Assembly: GCA_934465125.1 (NCBI GenBank) | Contig: CAKSKO010000100.1 | Location: forward strand, 1 to 5,336 | DNA length: 5,336 nt | Direction: 5' to 3' | Origin: an uncultured Eubacteriales bacterium | Lineage (GTDB): Bacteria > Bacillota > Clostridia > Oscillospirales > Acutalibacteraceae | Shown: positions 1 to 5,336 of the stretch, in pieces | Numbering within the stretch: position 1 is the stretch's first letter | Layout: each line of letters starts with the position of its first letter | Notes under the pieces: model-generated | What the model was told of the DNA's origin: nothing | What the model saw: the letters and a program-made list of their open reading frames with translations, nothing else | Database searches by the model: none | Position numbers and translations under genes: made by a program

Positions 1-1901
1 GATATAAGGAACAAACTCTCTTGGGTGTAACGGGATCAGGTAAAACGTTTACAATGGCGAATATCATTGCGAAAGTAAATAAACCGACACTTGTGTTGGC
101 GCATAATAAAACGCTGGCGGCGCAGCTTTGCTCGGAGTTTCGGGAATTCTTTCCTGACAACGCCGTGGAGTATTTTGTGTCGTATTATGATTATTATCAG
201 CCGGAAGCATATATCGCGCATACCGATACGTATATCGAAAAAGATTCCGCAATTAACGATGAAATCGATAAGCTGCGTCATTCTGCAACGTCTTCCTTAT
301 CAGAGCGCAGGGATGTTATCATTGTTTCAAGTGTGTCTTGCATCTACAGTTTGGGAAACCCTATCGACTATCGTACAATGGTGATTTCCTTGCGTCCGGG
401 GATGCAGAAAAGCCGGGACGAGCTGTTGAAAAAACTCGTTGATCTTCAATATGAGCGCAACGATGTAAATTTTATCAGAAACAAATTTCGAGTCAGAGGT
501 GACGTTGTTGAGATTTTTCCGGCGCAGTCGAGCGATGCTATCATCCGGGTTGAATTTTTTGGAGATGAAATTGACCGTTTGAGTGAAATTGATCCCATTA
601 CAGGGGAAATCAAAGCACTTTTGAAGCATGTTGCAATTTATCCTGCGTCTCATTATATTGTACCACCGGAGAAAATGAAGCAGGCAGTCCATCAGATTGA
701 AGAAGAGCTCGAACAGCGGTTAACTTATTTTCGAAAAAATGGAAAACTTTTAGAAGCGCAGCGGATCGAGCAGAGAACAAGATATGATATTGAGATGCTA
801 GAGGAAATTGGGTTTTGTAAGGGAATCGAAAATTATTCGAGAATTATGGCCGGACGTTCTGCGGGTAGTTCTCCGTTTACGCTTCTTGATTATTTTCCGA
901 AGGATTATCTTTTATTTGTGGATGAATCCCATGTGACATTGCCGCAGGTTAAGGGGATGTATGCAGGTGACAGAGCACGCAAAGAAAACCTAATTGAATA
1001 TGGGTTCCGATTGCCGTCGGCGTATGACAATCGTCCACTAAATTATGATGAATTTTATAAAAGGATTAACCAAGTTATCTTCGTCAGTGCAACTCCTGGC
1101 GATTTTGAAAAAGAGAAAAGTGTTCAGATTGTTGAGCAGGTGATTCGGCCGACAGGTTTAATCGATCCTGAAATTATCGTCAAACCGACAGAAGGACAGA
1201 TTGATGATCTTGTTTCGGAAATTAATTTAAGGGTTGAAAAAGGAAACCGTGTTCTTGTTACAACACTGACAAAGAGGATGGCGGAAGACCTAACCGCTTA
1301 TTTCGAAGGAGTTTCAATTCGTGTACGATATATGCATTATGATGTCGATACGGTTGAACGGATGGAAATTATTAGGGATCTTCGATTAGGAGAGTTCGAT
1401 GTATTGGTTGGGATCAATTTGTTAAGGGAAGGACTCGATATTCCGGAAGTCTCCTTGGTGGCGATTTTAGATGCAGATAAAGAAGGGTTTTTGCGCTCCG
1501 AGCGCTCGCTAATCCAAACGATAGGCAGAGCAGCGAGGAATGCCGAAGGACAAGTTATCATGTATGCTGACCAGGTGACGCCATCGATGGAACGCGCGAT
1601 CAGAGAAACAGAGCGTCGCCGCTCGATTCAGATGAAGTATAACGAGGAACATCATATTATTCCAAAGACAATTGTTAAAAAGGTTTCGGATGTCTTAGAA
1701 ATTTCTAGTCACGCACAAAGTGAAGAGAAGAAATCTTCTAAGCGGCTGACAAAATCAGAGCGTGACAAAATGATTGCCGAGTTGACAAAAGAAATGAAAG
1801 CGGCGGCAAAACTTTTGGAGTTTGAGTATGCGGCGCAGCTCAGAGATAAAATAAAGAAGTTAAGTGAAGGCAAATCAATGGAGGTCTTAACTTGTCGATA
1901 A
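1..1901 (+). CDS. uvrB: UvrABC excinuclease subunit B (5' end cut by window edge)
   Basis: UvrB is the ATP-dependent, helicase-fold subunit of cytoplasmic nucleotide excision repair: UvrA loads it at lesions, it verifies the damage, then it recruits UvrC for incision. The frame is open from base 3 (YKEQTLL), so the TTG at 21 is an internal leucine, not the start; about 30-35 N-terminal residues are missing by comparison with family members of about 660 residues. Visible motifs in order: Walker A GVTGSGKT (24-47); the tyrosine-rich beta-hairpin region [10 protein letters not shown] and following (about 183-270); the DEAD-like box VDESH (918-932); the SATPG helicase motif (near 1086-1100); the conserved stretch [16 protein letters not shown] (about 1410-1457); motif [11 protein letters not shown] (1515-1541); and a C-terminal UVR domain (about 1755-1875) of the kind that contacts UvrC. 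No catalytic residue appears lost. The gene ends in TAA and overlaps the uvrA start by 10 bases, indicating one operon. Identification is very secure. Confidence 0.98.
   Translation, partial: YKEQTLLGVTGSGKTFTMANIIAKVNKPTLVLAHNKTLAAQLCSEFREFFPDNAVEYFVSYYDYYQPEAYIAHTDTYIEKDSAINDEIDKLRHSATSSLSERRDVIIVSSVSCIYSLGNPIDYRTMVISLRPGMQKSRDELLKKLVDLQYERNDVNFIRNKFRVRGDVVEIFPAQSSDAIIRVEFFGDEIDRLSEIDPITGEIKALLKHVAIYPASHYIVPPEKMKQAVHQIEEELEQRLTYFRKNGKLLEAQRIEQRTRYDIEMLEEIGFCKGIENYSRIMAGRSAGSSPFTLLDYFPKDYLLFVDESHVTLPQVKGMYAGDRARKENLIEYGFRLPSAYDNRPLNYDEFYKRINQVIFVSATPGDFEKEKSVQIVEQVIRPTGLIDPEIIVKPTEGQIDDLVSEINLRVEKGNRVLVTTLTKRMAEDLTAYFEGVSIRVRYMHYDVDTVERMEIIRDLRLGEFDVLVGINLLREGLDIPEVSLVAILDADKEGFLRSERSLIQTIGRAARNAEGQVIMYADQVTPSMERAIRETERRRSIQMKYNEEHHIIPKTIVKKVSDVLEISSHAQSEEKKSSKRLTKSERDKMIAELTKEMKAAAKLLEFEYAAQLRDKIKKLSEGKSMEVLTCR
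1880..1885 (+). promoter_or_regulatory. Ribosome binding site of uvrA
   Basis: GGAGGT lies inside the last codons of uvrB, six bases before TTG at 1892. This strong Shine-Dalgarno match decides the TTG start, from which the product reads [18 protein letters not shown], the usual UvrA N-terminus. The site being inside uvrB, with a 10-base gene overlap, suggests translational coupling. Confidence 0.9.
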
Positions 1902-4711
1902 AAAATATTTTTGTAAAAGGCGCTAGAGAGCATAATTTAAAAAACGTAGATGTAGAGATTCCGCGAGACAAATTAGTTGTGCTAACAGGGCTTTCCGGTT
2001 CAGGGAAGTCCTCTCTTGCTTTTGATACGATTTATGCAGAAGGGCAACGGCGTTATGTAGAGTCGTTATCATATTATGCAACGCAGTTTTTAGGGCAAAT
2101 GGAAAAACCCGACGTCGATTAAATCGAAGGGTTATCGCCGGCGATTTCAATCGATCAAAAAACAACGTCTAAAAATCCGCGCTCAACAGTTGGAACAGTA
2201 ACAGAAATTTACGATTATCTGCGTTTGTTATATGCAAGAATTGGAATTCTGCATTGTCCTGTTTGCGGGAGAGAGATTAAACAGCAGACGATCGATCAGA
2301 TCGTTGACCGTGTCATGAAGCTTGAAGACAACACGAAGATTCTGATACTGGCGCCCGTTGTAAAAGCAAGAAAAGGACAGCATGTCAAGGAGTTCGACGC
2401 CGCGCGCAAGAGTGGATATGTCCGCGTGCGGGTGGATGGGATCATTTATGATCTGTCGGAAGAAATTAAGCTAGAAAAGAATAAAAAGCATACGATTGAA
2501 ATTGTTGTCGACAGGCTTATTATTCGTCCGTCGATTCGGTCAAGATTATCGGATTCTATTGAAACAGCGTCTTCTTTGTCGGGCGGATTGACTGTTATCA
2601 GCATTGTTGACGGGGAGGATATTACATTCTCTCAGAACTATGCTTGTCCGGAACATGGAATCAGCATAGAAGAACTATCACCGCGGATGTTTTCATTTAA
2701 TAATCCATTCGGGGCCTGCAAAAAATGTACAGGTCTTGGTGTTTTCATGGAGGTAGATCCAGATTTAATTTTACCGAACAAAAATTTATCCGTAAACCAA
2801 GGCGGTATCAAAGCGAGCGGATGGGCGATGGAGGGTAATTCAATTGCATCGATGTATTTTGAAGCACTTTCAAAGAAGTATCACTTTTCTTTGGATACGC
2901 CGGTAAAAGATTTACCGAAAGAGATTATCAATATTATTCTTTATGGAACCAATGGAGAAAAATTAAAGCTTGTCAGAGAACATGAGAATGGAAACCATGT
3001 ATATCATAGTGCGTTTGAGGGAATCATCAACAATCTTGAACGCCGTTTTCGAGAGACGCAGAGCAATTGGATCAAAGAAGAGATTGAATCTTATATGAGT
3101 GCGATTCCTTGTGATGAATGTTCCGGAAAAAGGCTTTCGAAGGAAAGCTTATCGGTAACAGTCGGAGGAATTAATATCAGCGATTTTTGCGAAAAATCTG
3201 TATCGGATGCGCTGCTATTCATCGAGAGTTTAGAACTTACAGAACGGGAAAATATGATTGCGGATTCCATTTTAAAAGAGATATGTGAGCGCTTAGGTTT
3301 TTTGAAGAGTGTCGGATTGGGATATTTAACACTTTCGCGTGCATCAGGTTCCCTTTCAGGCGGGGAGAGTCAGAGAATTCGTTTGGCAACGCAGATTGGG
3401 TCTTCTTTGATGGGGGTTCTTTATATTCTCGATGAGCCGAGCATTGGGTTGCATCAGAGGGATAATGATAAGCTTTTGGCAACGCTGAAACATCTTCGTG
3501 ATTTGGGAAATACAGTGATTATTGTGGAGCATGATGAAGATACGATGTATGCGGCGGATTATATCGTTGATATTGGTCCTGGCGCTGGTGTACACGGCGG
3601 GCGTGTTGTCTGCAGCGGAACGGTTGAACAGATCAAAGCTTGTCCTGATTCGATTACAGGGCAATATTTAAGCGGAACAAAGAAGGTAGAAGTGCCTCAA
3701 ACGCGCCGAAAGGGAAACGGAAAAAGTCTTAGAATTGTTGGAGCAAAGCAGAATAATTTAAAAAATATTAATGCAACAATTCCTTTGGGAAAGCTTGTTT
3801 GTATTACAGGAGTTTCCGGTTCGGGAAAATCTTCTTTGATCAATGAGATTCTTTATAAACATTTAGCGTCTGAGCTGAACGGAGCGAAAACAAAACCGGG
3901 GCTTCATCGTGAAATACTGGGACTCGAGCATCTTGACAAGGTGATCGATATTAACCAGTCTCCGATCGGTCGGACGCCGCGGTCGAACCCCGCGACATAT
4001 ACGGGTGTATTTACCGATATCAGAGAGTTATTTGCTTCGACACAGGAGGCAAAGGTGCGCGGTTTCTCGAGCGGACGATTTTCCTTTAATGTCAAAGGTG
4101 GCAGATGTGAAGCCTGCAGCGGCGATGGAATTATTAAAATTGAGATGCATTTTCTTCCAGACATTTATGTCCCGTGTGAAGTGTGTAAGGGAAAACGCTA
4201 TAATCGTGAGACACTGGAGATCAAATATAAAGATAAGACGATCTACGATGTTCTGGAGATGACAGTAGAGGAAGGGCTATCGTTCTTTTCAAATATCCCA
4301 AAGATCACAAGGAAGCTTCAAACGTTATATGATGTAGGTTTAGGGTATATTAAAATCGGTCAACCGGCAACAACTCTCTCCGGAGGAGAAGCACAAAGAG
4401 TGAAGCTTGCGACAGAATTATCAAAACGATCCACAGGCAAGACCATCTATATTTTAGATGAACCGACCACTGGCCTTCATATCGCTGATGTGCATAAGCT
4501 GATTGAAGTTTTGCAGAAACTTGTGGATTCGGGGAACTCTGTTGTTGTTATTGAACACAATCTTGATTTAATCAAGACAGCGGATTATATCATTGATTTA
4601 GGTCCGGAAGGTGGTCAAAAGGGCGGATATATTGTTGCAAAGGGAACACCCGAAGAAATTGTTAGAGTAGAGGAATCTTATACTGGAAAATATTTGAGAA
4701 AGTTATTGTAA
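1892..4711 (+). pseudogene. uvrA: UvrABC excinuclease subunit A, interrupted by one in-frame stop codon
   Basis: UvrA is the dimeric ABC-type ATPase that finds DNA damage and loads UvrB. The gene has 939 codons before its final TAA, the normal family length, but codon 77 (2120-2122) is TAA. Numbering through that codon: Walker A1 GLSGSGKS (33-40, K39); UvrB-binding insertion from about 120-250 with CPVC (122-125); first zinc site C252/H255 with C276/C279; CDEC (407-410); signature LSGGESQ (488-494); Walker B1 D514-E515 and H547; Walker A2 GVSGSGKSS (640-648, K646); second zinc finger C739/C742/C762/C765; signature LSGGEAQ (829-835); Walker B2 D856-E857 and H889. The frame does not change at the stop: KPDVD precedes it and [13 protein letters not shown] follows. 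An automatic annotation may split it into a 76-residue piece (1892-2122) and a piece from TTG 2225 to 4711; the second lacks Walker A1 and the Q-loop and has no ribosome site. Whether the stop is biological or a base-call error cannot be told here. Confidence 0.93.
2120..2122 (+). other. Premature TAA stop within uvrA (codon 77)
   Basis: The TAA falls between KPDVD and IEGLSPAIS, a part of UvrA that is aligned without gaps in the family. As I recall, homologues carry H, A, S or Y at this position. TCA (Ser), TAT or TAC (Tyr) would each become TAA by one base change, so this is a substitution, not an indel. uvrB and uvrA both also end in TAA, so the codon is read as stop in this organism. Confidence 0.95.
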
Positions 4712-4732
4712 GAATCGTATGCTTGCTTGAAG

Positions 4733-4780
4733 TATAGATTAATATTGTTGATAAACTCTATAGATAAAAATTTTTATTTT
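4733..4780 (+). terminator. Possible weak terminator after uvrA
   Basis: TATAGA (4733-4738) can pair with TCTATA (4757-4762) around an 18-base loop. Shortly after comes the T-rich run 4771-4780. The stem is short and nearly all A/T, so the energy would be poor. The T-run is half of an AT-only perfect palindrome, ATAAAAATTTTTAT (4764-4777). It lies 22 bases past the uvrA stop, where a terminator would be expected, but the call is tentative. Confidence 0.25.
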
Positions 4781-4784
4781 GAAT

Positions 4785-4833
4785 TGTGAAAAATCGGTCG
4801 GTGCTTTTAGAAAGTAACGACCGAAAATTCACA
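4785..4833. repeat. Two-part long inverted repeat (hairpin) between uvrA and the next gene
   Basis: Outer arms TGTGAA (4785-4790) and TTCACA (4828-4833) and middle arms TCGGTCG (4794-4800) and CGACCGA (4818-4824) are exact reverse complements, separated symmetrically by AAA on both sides. Inside, TGCTTT (4802-4807) pairs with AAAGTA (4811-4816) with one G-T wobble around a three-base TAG loop. The whole 49 bases can therefore fold into one hairpin with an AAA/AAA internal loop and a G/A mismatch. No T-run follows on the + strand; on the - strand the middle stem is followed by ATTTTT. It could be a terminator (better oriented for the - strand), an operator for the downstream gene, or a dispersed palindromic repeat. 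The pairing is certain; the role is not. Confidence 0.7.
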
Positions 4834-4835
4834 TA

Positions 4836-4865
4836 TTGTTAATTAACGGAAGTTGGAAATATAGT
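4836..4865 (+). promoter_or_regulatory. Candidate sigma-A-type promoter for the DUF5685-like gene
   Basis: A -35-like TTGTTA (4836-4841) and a -10-like TATAGT (4860-4865) are separated by 18 bases. Transcription would begin near 4872, giving a leader of about 30 bases before TTG at 4904. A nearby alternative pair is TTAACG (4843-4848) and TAGAAT (4865-4870), 16 bases apart. A perfect 10-base palindrome, GTTAATTAAC (4838-4847), overlaps the -35 region and could be a regulator site. AT-rich DNA gives such matches by chance, so confidence is moderate. Confidence 0.45.
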
Positions 4866-4903
4866 AGAATAATTATATCTTGAATCAGAAAGATGGTTAT
4901 ACT

Positions 4904-5336
4904 TTGTTTGGTTATATAAAACCGTATAGACCGGAATTGCGAATCAAAGAATATGACCGGTACCGAAGTGTTTATTGTAGCTTATGTAAACGTTTGGGGA
5001 AACGTTTTGGTATCATTGCAAGATTTACCCTTAGTTATGATTGTACGTTTCTTTCCATACTTTCTTTATCTCTGCAAGAGCAATGTTCTGGTTTTACAGA
5101 TGGTCACTGTGTATGTAACCCGTTTAAAAAATGTTTTTTCTGTAAAGGTGGGGAGAAGAACCTTGACTTTGCTGCTGCGGTATCTGTTGTTATGACCTAC
5201 TATAAGTTAGAAGATGATAGAAAAGACTCCCGATTTTGGGGCAAAATAAAAGCAGGCTTTTTTTCGTTATTATTTAGGCGTTCTTACCGAAAAGCAAAAA
5301 AAAACTTCCCAGAAATAGACCAGGTTATTTCTGAGC
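4904..5336 (+). CDS. DUF5685-like cysteine-rich protein (3' end cut by window edge)
   Basis: The frame is open for 144 codons and leaves the window. With TTG at 4904 as start it begins MFGYIKPYRPELRIKEYDRY, matching my recollection of the DUF5685 family N-terminus (M-F-G-Y-x-x-P-x-x-P-E-L). Its function is unknown. Visible features: YCSLCK (C25, C28), a run RFTLSYDCTFLSIL (about 40-53) typical of the family, then CVC (C69, C71) and CFFC (C77, C80), a set of paired cysteines that could bind a metal. Next come the conserved-looking AAAVSVVMTYYKLEDD (90-105) and a basic stretch (about 113-133) ending the visible part. No signal peptide or clear membrane helix is seen. The ribosome site is weak (AAAGATGG, 4889-4896). 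A TTG at 4880 is in frame but has no ribosome site and would add eight residues not expected in the family. The family call is from memory and needs a profile search; that it is a real gene is more certain. Confidence 0.8.
   Translation, partial: MFGYIKPYRPELRIKEYDRYRSVYCSLCKRLGKRFGIIARFTLSYDCTFLSILSLSLQEQCSGFTDGHCVCNPFKKCFFCKGGEKNLDFAAAVSVVMTYYKLEDDRKDSRFWGKIKAGFFSLLFRRSYRKAKKNFPEIDQVISE

Noticed and set aside
2120..2122. Recoded stop codon (selenocysteine, pyrrolysine or a reassigned code)
   Set aside because: Selenocysteine uses UGA and pyrrolysine UAG, while this is UAA. UAA also ends uvrB and uvrA here, and UvrA has no known special residue at this position.
36..4164. Several open frames on the - strand and in other + frames across uvrB and uvrA
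   Set aside because: All lie opposite or out of frame within well-recognised genes, and their translations show no family motif.
2225..4711. A separate, independently started UvrA-like protein beginning at TTG 2225
   Set aside because: This TTG encodes an internal leucine of the conserved [12 protein letters not shown] segment, no ribosome site precedes it, and the product would lack Walker A1 and the Q-loop. It is the remainder of the interrupted uvrA.
4785..4833. CRP/FNR-type site, because TGTGA and TCACA are both present
   Set aside because: The half-sites are separated by 39 bases instead of about six; they are the outer arms of the larger inverted repeat.
4785..4833. Standard rho-independent terminator of uvrA
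   Set aside because: On the + strand the stem is followed by AAAATTCACA with no T-run; a T-run follows only on the - strand.
4880..4882. Alternative TTG start for the DUF5685-like gene
   Set aside because: It has no Shine-Dalgarno sequence, would leave a leader of only a few bases after the candidate promoter, and adds residues before the family's usual MFGY start.
4953..5195. An ATG-started 80-residue open frame
   Set aside because: It overlaps the DUF5685-like gene in another frame, has no recognisable motif, and the other frame has family-like conserved residues and stays open to the window end.

Overview
The window is a piece of a low-to-moderate GC bacterial chromosome, most likely from the Bacillota. 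The evidence is the uvrB-uvrA gene order, protein sequences resembling Clostridia/Bacilli/Negativicutes homologues, TTG starts, and a DUF5685-type protein downstream. The exact class cannot be fixed from this sequence. All genes I can support are on the + strand.

Layout: (1) 1-1901 is uvrB, the helicase-like subunit of the UvrABC nucleotide excision repair system. It lacks only its first ~30 residues, which lie left of the window. (2) 1892-4711 is uvrA, the ATP-driven damage sensor. It starts on a TTG inside the last codons of uvrB and has a good Shine-Dalgarno sequence, so the two form one translationally coupled operon. (3) 4712-4903 is an AT-rich intergenic stretch holding a weak possible terminator, a long two-part inverted repeat and a candidate promoter. 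(4) 4904 to the right edge is the N-terminal part of a cysteine-rich protein that looks like DUF5685. It starts on TTG and runs off the window.

The notable anomaly is a single in-frame TAA at uvrA codon 77. Upstream and downstream are in the same frame and the canonical UvrA sequence continues immediately after it, with no residue lost or gained. The rest of the 939-codon gene is intact: two Walker A motifs, both signatures, both Walker B motifs and the zinc-binding cysteines. This is therefore either a very recent nonsense mutation, a sequencing or assembly error, or (less likely) a read-through site. UAA is also the terminal codon of both uvrB and uvrA, which argues against a reassigned code. 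If the stop is real, UvrA is lost while UvrB is still made, and the cell would lack nucleotide excision repair unless the stop is suppressed or a second uvrA exists.

No mobile element, CRISPR array, tRNA or rRNA was seen, and I do not see a clear new biological system.
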